From Episyrphus balteatus (taxonomy: Eukaryota > Arthropoda > Insecta > Diptera > Syrphidae): 64,000 nucleotides of DNA. Under the pieces are notes generated by a model. The model was not told the origin of the DNA, did no database searches, and saw nothing but the letters and a program-made list of their open reading frames with translations. Positions 10,801-22,100 of this stretch are shown piece after piece. The first letter of the stretch is position 1. Every line of letters begins with the position of its first letter. The stretch lies in NCBI RefSeq assembly GCF_945859705.1, contig NC_079134.1:42648402-42712401 (forward strand), in the 5' to 3' direction. The position numbers and the translations under genes are program-made.

Positions 10801-12799
10801 ATTTGTTTTTCTGAAAGACCTTACGATGTCTTAAATTTAATTAAAAGTCATGTCGAAAGACTTGTCGATTACTTTAATCACTGGGGGCATATCCATCAAC
10901 TATCAAAAAAGCGAATTAATTTGTTTTAGAAAAGCTTCCCCTCGTGTTCACACTAGCAGTAAGAGAAAGCAAGCAACTCAAACTCTTTATTAATGGAAAT
11001 CTGGGGTGGAATCGGCTAATGTGATTTGTGATCAGTGACAGTCACAAAAAGCAAATTTGATCTACATAAGGTGATAGTCACAGTGATAATCACAATTTTG
11101 TGATTTTTTCTTGTGACAACTATTTTTCTATCACTTTTATACAAAAATATATTTCTTTTCCCAATTTCTAAGGTAAAACACAATTAAATAAATAAATTTG
11201 AATTAATTTATTCTTGCATAAGGTAAAAGTACAATTACTACACAAAAATTTTTACATTTATCTGCAGAAAATGTTTTTTTTACTCTATAATGAACATTTA
11301 TAGATCGTCTATTTTCTCCCAGGAACGCGGCCAACCATTTGAGACCGTTTGTTCAAAAACAGAAATCCTTGTAAAATAAATGGTTGATTGCACAAAAATA
11401 ATTGGCAGGCTTTTTTCAATCACACAAGTTGAATAATTTCAAACACTTCAAAGTGATGCCAATTTGTCAAAAATTTTTGGTGATCACCTTACACAGACGG
11501 AAAATTTTATGTGATCACATTTTAAAATCACAAATGTGACTATCACCAATTTTACCTTATGCGATTCCACCCCTGATCCCTCTTTAAAAAAAAAACGATA
11601 AAATATCTTGGTATTAAATATGAAGAACGGTGTTTTTGGTACGGACGATAATTTTACGTGATAACGTCATCAGAAAACGGGCACAAGTAAAGTACTTAAG
11701 CTAAAGATTAACCCCTTACATATTTTTATATCTGTATGTTTTGTAGAAAAACGGAATAACTTTTTGAATTCAAAAGCCAAAAAACTAAATTTTTTTTCTC
11801 ATTACAACTCACAGAAAAACTATACCATTATAGTTATACCATATAGCTTAATATTTCTTCTCAAGAATATAACCATACATAAATTCTTACAATGCGCAAA
11901 AGGTATACAAATAATTTATTAAAACAATCATATTTTATGAAAAAAGTGAAAAAATCAAATTTTTTCTTCCATCACCCAAAATGACAACCTTTTACCGTTT
12001 GAAAGCCTTTGCCAGTACGACATCTACAAAAAGAGCTAGATTTGTTTGATCAATTTTCATCAAAAAAAGTATGAAAATCAAACTTTTTTTTCGACTACCT
12101 TAAAGAATTACTACCTTTTAGAATTTTTTAAAATTCCTTTTTCAGTCTAACAATAAATTTGTTTATCGATTAAAAAATAATTCAATTTTCTACAACATCG
12201 CGTTCAGAAAACAGCCACTTTTTTCAATTTTGTTTTACCCCTATTTACCTTATTTAATGATTGAATTTTAAAAAATTCTTAAGTAGTATTCACCTCTAGC
12301 TATAAAAGATTTTTGTATCTCTAATGTTTCTCAGAACATTTCCTTCTTTCTTTACATTCTGCACTTTGTCTTTTACTATTGGTACTATTTTTACCTTAAC
12401 CACGTAATCAAGTAAAGTACGAGATTTTTTCATCATAAAGAGTAATTTTTTTCTTTCCAGGATGCTCTTGTTGGATTTAGTCTTGATATTCCTCATTTGG
12501 ATGGACACAAAGTCTCTGTGACACGAGACAAAGTAACTTGGCCAGGTGCCCGCATTCGCAAGAAGGGCGAAGGAATGCCAAACTATGAAAACAATAACTT
12601 ACACGGCAATTTGTATATTACATTTGACGTGGAATTCCCAAAGAAAGACTTAGAAGAAAGTGATAAGGAAGGTAAGTTAAAAAAAAGGGGCGTTCTTTTA
12701 TCTTTAACTAATTTCTGATACATTTCCCTTTTTTCTCTTTTAGCTATTAAAAAGATTTTGGAACAATCGTCGATTAACCGAATATACAATGGACTTTAG
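7809..12799 (+). CDS. shv: ER-lumenal DnaJ co-chaperone, DNAJB11/ERdj3 orthologue (shriveled), 3 exons
   Basis: Join 7809-8603, 12461-12671 and 12744-12799: 1062 nt, 353 aa, ending ...IYNGL-stop. Donors are cag|gtaagat and gaag|gtaagt; acceptors are ttctttccag and tctctttttag. Residues 1-21 form a hydrophobic signal peptide. The J domain is about 23-90, with the HPD motif at 52-54. A Gly/Phe-rich linker (FANFFGDFGFHFGNG) follows, then a substrate-binding region with the short cysteine pattern typical of ERdj3 (CNC and CDEC). Known family role: the J domain stimulates the ATPase of the ER Hsp70 BiP and the protein binds unfolded clients; the fly protein is also secreted and affects integrin signalling. 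Length matches the family (about 350-360 aa). The start is the first ATG after the predicted UTR and gives a clean signal peptide. Nothing is broken despite heavy transposon load in intron 1. Confidence 0.95.
8711..8765 (+). mobile_element. Left-end fragment of the 'agctgcgttcc' MITE
   Basis: tagctgcgttcctttgggga followed by 'tatttatctactgcttagtacttaa' matches the first third of the 37.3-kb copy. The rest is missing and is replaced by the 'aggggtatcaagaac' repeat. Confidence 0.7.
8761..8896 (+). repeat. Direct repeat, left copy
   Basis: The stretch 'ggtatcaagaac...ttcagctg...gagcgaatgag... cttttgatttgaaacga' recurs at 10352-10497 with about 10-15% differences by eye. The two copies bracket the inverted-repeat element at 9005-10129. 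Confidence 0.7.
9005..10129. mobile_element. TA-flanked long-inverted-repeat element, 1125 bp
   Basis: The ends are gtgaggcgacttagca and tgctaagccgcctcac, with TA at 9003-9004 and 10130-10131. Similarity between the arms extends for several hundred bases: 'aacgcccgatcgaataaaa' near 9219 pairs with 'ttttattcgatcgggcgtt' near 9907. The central ~380 bp is unpaired and AT-rich, and no coding frame persists. It looks like a non-autonomous foldback-type Tc1/mariner derivative. Confidence 0.75.
10352..10497 (+). repeat. Direct repeat, right copy
   Basis: Counterpart of the repeat at 8761-8896. It is preceded by a small hairpin (ccagtgaatc ... gattcactgg, 10326-10353). Confidence 0.65.
10680..11002 (+). 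pseudogene. Decayed non-LTR retrotransposon (LINE) reverse transcriptase, 5' part
   Basis: Translation around 10777-10805 gives IQYADDTVIFV, the reverse-transcriptase YADD catalytic motif in its usual LINE context. An approximate upstream match to 'GxxQGSxLxPLLF' appears at about 10695-10725, with frameshifts. Downstream, 'NYQKSELICF' matches the region after the catalytic motif. Stops and frameshifts abound. It most resembles jockey-clade elements, and the copy is cut at 11003 by a MITE. Confidence 0.7.
11003..11573. mobile_element. MITE inserted in the LINE relic, 571 bp
   Basis: The ends ggggtggaatcg and cgattccacccc are exact 12-bp inverted repeats. 'gtgatcac'-like subterminal motifs recur on both sides. 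No target duplication is obvious. LINE-like coding sequence resumes immediately to the right. Confidence 0.65.
11574..11650 (+). pseudogene. LINE reverse transcriptase relic, 3' part
   Basis: Translation gives KKTIKYLGIKYEERCFW. 'KYLGI' is the conserved block that follows the RT domain in LINEs. It is the continuation of the relic at 10680-11002. Confidence 0.6.
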
Positions 12800-12859
12800 A
12801 GAATCTTACTAAGATTTTCTTCTTTTTTGTAAATTAAGTTATAGGATTTAATTAAATTA

Positions 12860-12865
12860 AATAAA
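12860..12865 (+). terminator. shv poly(A) signal AATAAA
   Basis: The hexamer lies 61 bp past the shv stop codon, followed by a T/G-rich stretch (gtgagtgttgtgttgg) typical of a cleavage-site downstream element. Confidence 0.65.
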
Positions 12866-14118
12866 TCAACACGCATGTGAGTGTTGTGTTGGAAAGAAAA
12901 TTATTATTGTTTAGATGAAGCACTCTTTTGCCGCCAGCCAGCAAGCAGTTTTGAATTTATGCCACAGAGGGGAGATGATATTTATGTATAATTTAATTTA
13001 TCAGTTTTTTTTTTGTGTGTATTTTGTTTATATACTAGTTTTGTATTTATACTGAAAAAATACATAAATAGCTCTAGTAAATTCTTGGATAGAAAAAAAA
13101 AAACATTTTTTTGATTGTAATTAAAAACAAAGAAGTAATAATCTTGGTATGAATTTAAACTTAATACTCACTGCCCAAAACAGATTTTGTGTTGTTTTTA
13201 TTTGATTTTTTAATGACTGAAGCGGTTTGGGTGCGGTGCTGAATTTCATCGCATTTGATTAAGGTGTAGTTTTTTTTAATTAGAAAAAAAACATCAATTT
13301 TTTTAGAATTAGGAGTAATTTAATGAAAATCTAAAAAAATCGCCAACTAAATTTGGAAGAAGAAAGGTCGATTCTCAGTTTAAATCAGGGTCCTGTTTCA
13401 GAGCTTACTACATCAGCTAAATTTACTACATTAGCAACCTTAAAAGCCAATAGTTGAGTCCAATTAAACGTCGGGAAAAATTTGTTATGGTTTAAATAGT
13501 GCAAATGTTCAAAAAAGTGCTTCGGGAAGTCCAATAAGCCGCCGCAAATAATGTTTAAAGTCATTGATGAAGCTGATGTAAATAATGTAGTAAGCTGTGG
13601 AAAAGGCCCCAGATTGAGGGTCATTTGCTGAAACGAAACTTAAATTATTTAAGTTGGACATCAACTCTGTTGCGTTGAAATAACGTCGAGCAAAATAAAT
13701 TGTTCATAAATAACAGTTATAAGGGCTCATACACCTAACTGCTCGGGCCTTACAAAATCCACTGCGACTCCACGAAGATGGACAACGTTCTACAGTGCGT
13801 GTTATTTGACCGAAACTGATAGTGACCCGTCGAGCATTCGCATTGGACTATCATGGACGATTGAAGATTTATACCTTTACACACGAATGCAAGATTAAGT
13901 TTTTTAAGTCGTTTTCTTTTTGCTTTTTAGATTTTTGTGTACAAATCTCAGATTTTTCCATGCAAATAGAATATCAAATCTAGATTTGTAAATGTGTACG
14001 AAATCTATTCATATAAAAAAAACCTTTTTTAAAATAAAACAACAACAAATGTTCAGACTTGTATGTATGTGTAAATTTTGATAAAAATCGAGATTCAGAT
14101 TTTTGAACCTCGAATCCA
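12866..14118. other. Intergenic, no gene seen
   Basis: AT-rich sequence. A ~200-bp segment near 13400-13600 starts 'gcttactacat' and ends 'tgtagtaagc', suggesting an old inverted-repeat element. Nothing else is supported. Confidence 0.5.
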
Positions 14119-14500
14119 TTTTTTACTTGCTCTATTAGGCAAGTATTGGTTTCGTGTCGAAAAAAAATTTGAGGTTCCAATCTGGGTCTCGCAATTCCGT
14201 CCGTGCGTCTATGCGTCTGTGCGTCTGTACGTCCATCTGTACACATTCCACAGCCTTAACGGGTGGATGGATTTTCTTCAAATTTGGTACAGATGATTTT
14301 TATGGAATTCTGAAAGTTTTTTTTTTTTTGTTTGTTTTTTTTTTTTTTTTTTTTATATCTAGCTTAGAAAGTGTACCTGCCATACAAATTTTTCAATTCA
14401 AACCAATTAACTCGACAACGGCTCTAACGATTTTGATTAAACTTTGCAGACGTAATATTCAAAGCAATTGCAATAAACCTGCCAAATAAAAAAAATATTT
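14119..14500 (+). repeat. (GTCY)n mini-me/Helentron-like repeat, copy A (3'-truncated)
   Basis: It opens with a hairpin (ttttacttgctctattaggcaagta). A degenerate microsatellite of gtcc/gtct/gcgtct units follows (14198-14240), then the shared 'acggctctaacgattttgat' block. The family is best preserved at 41644-42220. The shared terminal motif 'gcaagtacgtgcgacccc' is absent here, so this copy is truncated. Confidence 0.7.
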
Positions 14501-15113
14501 TTTTTTGTTTAAGCTAAGCTTAAGTAAATATAAATTAAGTAATTAGTTTTGCACAAATCAGAAAGGCTACTGATATCTTCATGGAGAAGTAAACAATCGG
14601 TTCGATTTACACCTCAGAAATTCAAGTCGACAACGAACATTAGACGTATTTAATTTTAAAGAATATCGGGTAAGTCATATACATACAGCTGTGTTCAAAA
14701 TAATAGTAGTGCCTGCATCAAAATAACATTTTTTATAATTACGGTGCTTCTACGGTTAAAAATTTAGTTTCTTTGATGTCAAAGTTTGTAACGGTCAATT
14801 ACTGATAAATGTATCATAGTTTCAAAATGAAAAAGAAGGTTCCAAATAATTTTTCATTGACTTTTGGTTGTTCTTTCTAATTTGACCTGTTCAAAATAAT
14901 AGTAGTTAAAGTTATTTTTGAAGAATTTAAAAGCGGTTTATAACATAGAATATTTATTTTTGGTTTAAAAGTAAGTACTCATATAATAGGAACAATTTTT
15001 CAACAAAAAACGATTTGTTTCGGTTTTAATCTATTTAAAGTTCGAAGTGCAAAACACTTCAGTTCGGATAGCGGAAACTTTTACGAAAGCTGCTTGAAGA
15101 AGGGAAAACCTAC

Positions 15114-15356
15114 TTGGAAATTCAAGGTCTTATGAGGATGCTCCCCTGCAATGGTAGCCAATGCAATAAACTCAACGAAAAACCCCAAACGCGCGGTAGA
15201 AAAAGAAAAAAGACCGTCGTAGATGACAGGCGTACTGTCCAGATGAGCAAAGCTGAGCCTTCAGCATCGTCGTTTCGAATCCAGAAGGCTTTAAGCCTGG
15301 ATTGCAGTGCAGTGAACATTCGGAGGCGACTGTTAGAGACTAATTTGTACGCTTGA
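15114..15356 (+). pseudogene. Tc1-like transposase N-terminal fragment (left arm)
   Basis: An open 80-codon frame (MEIQGLMRML...NLYA-stop) corresponds to the DNA-binding half of a Tc1-type transposase. It includes the basic linker (RGRKRKKTVVDDR) that lies between the two helix-turn-helix motifs in this family, and an RRRLLE segment. It stops where the catalytic domain should begin; a full transposase is about 340 aa. It is identical to 40336-40578. Confidence 0.75.
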
Positions 15357-15600
15357 AGTCCACGAAAAGTTCTGTGAAACATGTTAAAAAGCGTATCCAG
15401 TTTGTAAAAGATTACATAAACTGGCCAGCGAAGTAATAGCGTAACATATTGTTTACTGATGCGAGCAAATTTGTCCTCTTTGGTGGTACTGGATCTCCAG
15501 AATACGTCCGACGTCCACCCAATACGGAATATGTTCCAAAGTATACGACGGAAAAAGTTAAACATGGAGGGTCGAAAATTTTAGTATTTTAACATATTTC
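15357..15600 (+). pseudogene. Tc1-like transposase catalytic-domain fragment (between the arms)
   Basis: Reading through stops and a frameshift gives VKKRIQFVKDYINWPAK, then ILFTDASKFVLFG and YVRRPPNTEYVPKY, then VKHGGSKI. These match the conserved Tc1 catalytic core in order. The third DDE residue region is missing, since the right arm starts immediately after. Confidence 0.75.
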
Positions 15601-15629
15601 TTTGTTAACAGCGGTACTTTATGTGAACT

Positions 15630-15872
15630 TCAAGCGTACAAATTAGTCTCTAACAGTCGCCTCCGAATGTTCACTGCACTGCAATCCAGGCTTAAAGCCT
15701 TCTGGATTTGAAACGACGATGCAGAAGGCTCAACTTTGCTCATCTGGACAATACGCCTGTCATCTACGACGGTCTTTTTTCTTTTTCTACCGCACGTTTC
15801 GGGTTTTTCGTTGAGTTTATTGCATTGGCTACCATTGTAGGGGAGCATCCTTATATAACCTTGAATTTCCAA
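15630..15872 (-). pseudogene. Tc1-like transposase N-terminal fragment (right arm, inverted)
   Basis: An 80-codon frame nearly identical to the left-arm one, read on the minus strand. It differs at GYIRMLPY, PETC, RRIV, SKVE and FQIQ. Three of those codon changes cluster in 15702-15757 and are not shared by the second copy at 40852-41094. Confidence 0.75.
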
Positions 15873-16325
15873 GTAGGTTTTCCCTTCTTCAAGCAGCTTT
15901 CGTAAAAGTTTCCGTTATCCGAACTGCAGTGTTTTGCTCTTCGAACTTTAAATAGATTAAAACCGAAACAAATCGTTTTTTGTTGAAAAATTGTTCATAT
16001 TATATGAGTACTTACTTTTAAACCAAAAATAAATATTCTATATTATAAACCGCTTTTAAATTCTTCAAAAATAACTTTAACTACTATTATTTTGAACAGG
16101 TCAAATTAGAAAGAACAACCAAAAGTCAATGAAAAATTATTTGGAACCTTCTTTTTCATTTTGAAACTATGATACATTTATCAGTAATTGACCGTTACAA
16201 ACTTTGACATCAAAGAAACTAAATTTTTAACCGTAGAAGCACCGTAATTATAAAAAATGTTTTTTTGATGCAGCCACTACTATTATTTTGAACACAACTG
16301 TATGTGCCCTTAATTATGAAAGTGG

Positions 16326-16430
16326 ACTAAGGGCCATTTCTTTCACTCGGAGTTGAACATAACTTGAGAATTTTTATATTAAAAATTCTCAAGTTTCGTT
16401 CAACTCCGAGTGAAAAAAATGGACCTAAGT
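16326..16430. repeat. Hairpin repeat, 105 bp
   Basis: 'actaagggccattt' and 'cactcggagttgaac' pair with their reverse complements ('gttcaactccgagtg', 'tggacctaagt'), and the loop sits in 'gagaatttttatattaaaaattctc'. An outer match, 'atgaaagtggactaag' at 16317 with 'cttagtccactttcat' at 16619, suggests a larger palindromic element to about 16640. Confidence 0.65.
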
Positions 16431-17055
16431 CACTCCTAAAAATGGTCTCAAATCTAGCCTTAAAATAATTATTAGTTCAGGTGTAAAGTTTATTTGAAAG
16501 CGAAATTGCAGTAAATAAACTTCTTTATTGCTCCTCTAGTGATTTCATAAAAGAAATATAATTAAATTGTTATAAAAAATTATTATTTAAGTTTTTCTTT
16601 AAACAATGCAAAAAGTGACTTAGTCCACTTTCATTATCATGGGCACATATGAAAACGAGGAACAACATCAGGCCTAAGTGACAACCTTGAAGTACACCAA
16701 ACAGAAACAAAATGGGCTTTGAAATTCTTTCGATGGAAAGCGTTTCTTCCGCTTGTTTTTTTTTTTTTTTTGAAATTTCTAAGATATTTTCGAGAGCCAT
16801 GTGAAAGCTATTTTTTAGACTTTTACGCATATTGAACAGCAAAATATCAGGTAAAAGTGTCAGCACAAACATCTATGTTGTTATTTTTATTTACATAAAT
16901 AAATAAAATGCACAACTGTGTCGCACGTACTTGATGTTATGGTAAAAGTTACTTAGTGTATTAAAGCTTTAAAAAAAATATTATTTTATCAGTCTCAAAA
17001 AGTATTAAAAGTTGTTTTTAATATAACTTTTAAGGTTTTCGCGGTTGTTAACACA

Positions 17056-17393
17056 TGACATTATTAGGGTTTTCGGATTATCCGCGTTATGTATATAAAT
17101 ATAAAGTGAGTTCACTACTGTACTCACCCCGAACGTTTCGCTTCAAATTGCAATGAGCGTGGTCACCGGGAAACTGCCAGTGAGATGTTATAAGCGATTT
17201 TCGCAAGTTGTAGCGGGGCGTAGGAGGTTCCGTGTTTAGTTGTAGGCTTGCAAGTTGGGAGCAAACCGTACTCACTGTATCCTTGTTGGTGTGAAGCGGC
17301 AGTTGTATAGAACGTGACGAGTTAATTAAAGGGTCCCACGTACTTTATAATTATATATATAACGCGGATAATCCGAAAACCCTAATAATGTCA
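17056..17393. mobile_element. MITE with 35-bp inverted repeats, GC-rich core
   Basis: The perfect ends (tgacattattagggttttcg... and reverse complement) extend 35 bp. The ~260-bp interior is markedly more GC-rich than its surroundings and contains a 62-codon minus-strand frame (17087-17275) with a PRYNLRKS segment. No target duplication is clear. The interior may be a captured fragment; I do not recognise it. Confidence 0.7.
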
Positions 17394-19165
17394 TTGTTTT
17401 TAATAGTTCAAAAACACCTTTTTAAGTAGTTCTAATCTTCAATCATAGTATGGCATTTGATTTCTTTGTATAACAAAGAATTTTGGGATTGTTTTATAAA
17501 TTACGGCAATACACGTATCTTTTTTGTTCTTCTTCAAATATTTTTTTTTGAAATTATGAAAGATTTGAATTTCCTGAATCTAAATATGGTTTCAGAAAAA
17601 TTCTAGCAAGTACCATTTTTTTTTAAATGATTTTGTAAAAATATTATTAGTTTGTAGAAAATAGCCCTTATAGATTCGGTTGACCTTGTACAAGAATAAA
17701 ACTATTATTCGTATTCAGCTCAAATTTGGAGGACTTATTTCTCATAACATGATCTATAACATGACACCAAATTTGTTTTTATTAATTAAAGTTTACACAC
17801 ATTTTAAGATACTAATTGACAAAAAACAGCAAAAATATTGAAATTCTGCAGTTTTTACTAAATCCCACAAGAACAAAAACACCTAAATTAAGGAAAATAC
17901 AAAATCTCAACGCCCGTTATATTTAAAAAGCCAAATATGTAAAGAAAACCATAATAAAATACATTAAATCAAATTTATACGTGTTTTGTAATTTTATGTA
18001 CTATTTTTCTCTCATTCGATAAACTGTCTTGTAAAGCTTCAGATTTATTTCTCCTAGGAACAAAAATAAACTTTTCTTATGATTTTTGCTGTGCTGAATT
18101 CGAAAATGAAGTCAAAAAATTCTATCACGTCAGGATTTTGAGATATACACATTAAAGAATCACAAATCAAGTTCTTTTTTAGAAAATCTCAAAAAAAAAA
18201 AAAAAAACAAGTAAAAAAGGAGAGCTGACCGAAATTTTTTGAATTCGGATTCAAAATCAGCACACTAAAATCCATCAGAAAAGTATACTTTAGTTGTTAG
18301 AAGAAAGAAATATGAATTTTTTAAGATCAGTTTCTTTATAGTAAGATAAGCCAAACCTAATAAACTTACATACATTTTTCGATATATCGGAGAAGAAAAG
18401 GGATATTGAGGAGATTGAAACTGAATTTGAAAGAAAAAAAAACAAGTTCTTTCAAATTTAGTTGAAAAAGATTACCTTAGGCCAAAATATTGCTACGAAA
18501 ACAGCAGAAAAATGGGTTTCGGACTCGGGTTCAGCATAAAAAAATCCTTTAGAAAAGTATAGTTTTATTAAAAGGAGGATTTCTGCAACCAGCGTTATTA
18601 TTAATGATATGTAATGTATGTAATTATTATTCTTGTTTCTTAAAACATTGAGAACATACCAAACGATAATTGACTTATTGGAAAATGTTCAGAATGAGCT
18701 TAACGACCAATATTTGAAATAAAAAATATTCTAGACACAAACCAAAATTAAACTAACGAGTCCTTACAACAATGCAAGACCTATCATTTTTTAATACCAT
18801 GACATTTCTTACACTTTCTCTTTTATTCATTTTTACCACCCCCAACCCACTGAAGAGGATAACGTCAAATGAAAAAATAAATACCCTTTCAAAACTGACA
18901 AGTCTTCGCATCGCATGTACTCTCCAAAGCAATATTCACTCCAATATATCCTTACACTGTTCACATCCTCTTTCTAATCAAGCAGCGCAAAGAAAAATAT
19001 CTAAAAAAAAAAAAAAAAAATTAAAAATTAAGACACCCTTCAAATTAAAACAATACTTTCAAGTGCACACGTTTCGAAGAGACAATTTTTATAAATTTTG
19101 CTCTAAAACAGTTCCTGCGACTTAAGGAACATTTCAAAAACAATCGAACACAAGTCGTATTATGA
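17394..19165. other. Intergenic and probable 5' region of the next gene
   Basis: AT-rich DNA without repeats that I can pair. The last ~250 bp should contain the promoter and 5' UTR of the plus-strand gene starting at 19166. I see no convincing TATA box. Confidence 0.4.
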
Positions 19166-22100
19166 ATGTCGCCCAAATTTATAAATTTTGAGGTAAGTAA
19201 AGTAATGATGATGAAAATTTCCAACAGAGTCTCATTTATTGATTTTTCAAATTTTATACGACTTGACCCAAAACTGCTATATTTTTTTGGGAATTCTGTT
19301 GACGGTCTCGTGTCATATACATATTTATTTTCTTTTGTTTTTAATAGGTTATTAAATAATTTATAATATTCTTTAACTTGGGCATACCCACACACATACT
19401 TTTGTAGTGGATGTTCTTTTTTTGTTGTTGTTGTTGTAAAGGACATTTCGTCTATAAATAAAAAGAAAAAAATCGTTAAAAGGATATTTCGTCGTATATG
19501 GCAGTTTTTCATAAATTAAAATTTATTTTATTTTTAGATCACCCTAATTTACATTTTATTACTAATACCATGGCCTCATTCGAATGTGATAAAGTTACTT
19601 TGCTCCAAAGATAACAGTCGGCTAGTGCGTAAAATTATACGCTCCAAATGGACTCCAATCCTGGATAAGTATCAGGTAAAGTTATTTTTTTTATTGGTTT
19701 ATAAGGAGTTTTCGGTTTTTATAAATGGAAATGCATTTTCTTGTTTGTTTTAGGTGAAATTGCCTTTAGAGTGTCCTTTACATCCGTTTCGGGATGTTTT
19801 TGGACCAAGACAGGATGCAAAGAAACGAGATCGACCGACCCAATGGACGTGTCGGTTATGCGGTAAAAGCTTTTATCAAGAACGATATGTGGATATACAT
19901 TTTGAGACGCGACATAGATCGGTTCTCAATGAGGTGAGTGAGGTGTTGATTGGAAATTAATTGTCTTGTTATGTTAAATTATTTCATATGGTAATAAGTT
20001 CATTTATTTTAAATATGTAAAACTTTTTAGGGCTGTTTGGTTTTTAAAATTCAATAAAATGCACGACTTAAATAAAAAATACAAAATAATGATTGTTCAT
20101 TGAAATTTAAATGATCAAAACAAGTTATTAAAGTGATTCGTTCACAAAAAGAAAGATTTTGTTCTATAAGGACGAATTTGTAGAAAAATGTTTAAAAAAA
20201 TAAATAATTACTTCGATGTAAGTTTTTTTATAATTTTTTTTTTGATGTCGATCTACGCTTTTGAAGTAGTTACATATTTGTAAACATTAAAAAGCGAAAT
20301 TTCGAAAAATTAATTTTTCTCATTCATTTTTTTTTTCATTTTTGAAATATCCACAAAACATTTTTTATCGAATTTATTTTTTGTATATATTTATGTATAT
20401 AAAATCATTTAAATTGGTTCAGTCGTTTATTACATAAAGTTTTAATTTTTAAATGGGAGTACCTCCAAACTTATAAAGAATTTTGAAGAAAAAAAAAAAA
20501 AAAACAGTTTTCGTCAAAAGAAATGAACTATTATTTTTTGTATTTTATTTACAACTTAATTGCAAAATATTTTAGCCAAATTTGTGGTCTGATTAATTGT
20601 TTTTTGTTTTTAAGATCCCTTTTGAAATAAAATTAAAAAAACAAACTTTTGATTTTAAATTAACACAATTTTAAATTTTATTTAAATCGTTTGCATTTCG
20701 GTTCTAAACAGTGAAACCATCTTCAGCGAACGACACTTTTTAACAAGAATTATAACAAAAGAAAACAATGAAAAAGTTAGACAAGTAAAATATATATGTA
20801 TTAGATTTAAGTTAAGAAATTGTTTTAATTTAAAATCAAGTTTGTTTTTTTATTTAGTAATTCATATAGAATTATAGTTTTTAATTTAATTTAATTTTAT
20901 TATTATTTTTTTTTGTTGATAAAACTATTTTTTTCAAAAGTATTCTGGCACCAAAATAAAAAAAAAGGATTTTTTTCAGGGGTTACTGCCTCTTCAAGAG
21001 TATGTCAAGAAAAAGTGCATCTATGCTATGCCGTTCGGTCTCTGCGGTAAATTATTCGTCCCTTCCTATTTTGCAAATTAATTATACGCACACAAGAATG
21101 GTTGAAAGTTGTTAGTCACTAGGCCTTGTTCCTTAATGGGGTATCGAATGTATGTATGTATGTAATGCGTGCCAAAATATTTTATTTTTATATGCATATC
21201 AGTATTCTAGTTTTTTATATCCACTAATTTCAGTAACAAATAACAGAAGTTTGGTGGAAAATAGTTATTTTATTCAAGTTTATTTTCAATTGACAGGGTA
21301 GCAAAAATATTTATACTTTAGAACACATCATTTCAAAAAACTGATATTAAAAATAGTAATTTATTCCGCAATTTTATGCGTTATTTTTTAATATGCTTTT
21401 TTCAAGGGTAAGTTTGGTTACCCATCATGAATTTTGAAAAAAAGATTTTGTGTATTTAAGTTCAAACGACATTGTAAGATTTGTATGCAATTAAAAATTC
21501 CGCCAAAGAATAAATGAAACAAAAACTAACTTGATTAAACAATTTTCTCAGCTTTGAGCTGTTTATTTAGGGCGGGATTCGTAGTCGCCATCGTCACTAT
21601 AGTTGAGATTTTTCACAAGTGAAAGTTGAAGCAGTCTTTTATCCACTTGAGTTAAGCAAGTAGCGAAAAAAGTTTAACCATTTGATTAATTTTTATCTGA
21701 TCTTAGGAAACCCTGAAATAAATGCTTGAACGTTCCCTCACAAAATTCTTCTCAGACTTGAAAACAATTTCCCTTAATACCCTAATATCAAAGTAGATGT
21801 AAAAGAAAGAAACTTTCACTTGCTACCCGACCATTTTTGGGCAAATTAATTTTGTACTTTCGGTTAAAAAAAAAAAATTACTCATACGCCATACACAATT
21901 TTGTTTTAAATTGCAAAATATTGACAATGTTACTACGTTCTTTTAAAATTCAGCAAAACCTGAAGTTGTTTAGGGAATCAATTCATAGAAGTAAAAGAAG
22001 AAAAACAAAAGAATTAACTTCCTGTAACTCAGATTAACTTTTTACTAAAGAGCCCCGCACATTACAGATTAAGTATCGGCATTTCAAAAAAAAAAAAAAA

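Larger units (their letters stand above)
8604..12460 (+). other. shv intron 1, filled with transposon remnants
   Basis: This 3.86-kb intron is bounded by gtaagat...ttctttccag. It contains a MITE fragment, a duplicated ~140-bp repeat, a TA-flanked inverted-repeat element, a LINE relic and a MITE inside that relic. From about 11.65 to 12.45 kb it is AT-rich, with a ~100-bp match (12012-12110) to a dispersed repeat also at 41.5 kb. Confidence 0.85.
14686..16300. mobile_element. Tc1-derived foldback element, copy 1 (1615 bp)
   Basis: The termini cagctgtgttcaaaataata and its near-exact reverse complement are flanked by TA (14684-14685, 16301-16302). The whole left half (14686-15356) is repeated inverted as the right half (about 15625-16300). 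Both arms carry the N-terminal part of a Tc1-type transposase gene. The ~270-bp middle carries one piece of the catalytic domain. The element therefore encodes no complete transposase. A second copy of the same length lies at 39908-41522. Confidence 0.9.

Noticed and set aside
15122..15565. 147-codon minus-strand ORF in the Tc1 foldback element
   Set aside because: It is antisense to the transposase fragments; the plus-strand reading matches Tc1 proteins.
19045..19512. 155-codon minus-strand ORF
   Set aside because: It overlaps the first exon, donor and intron of a plus-strand gene whose exons join in one frame.
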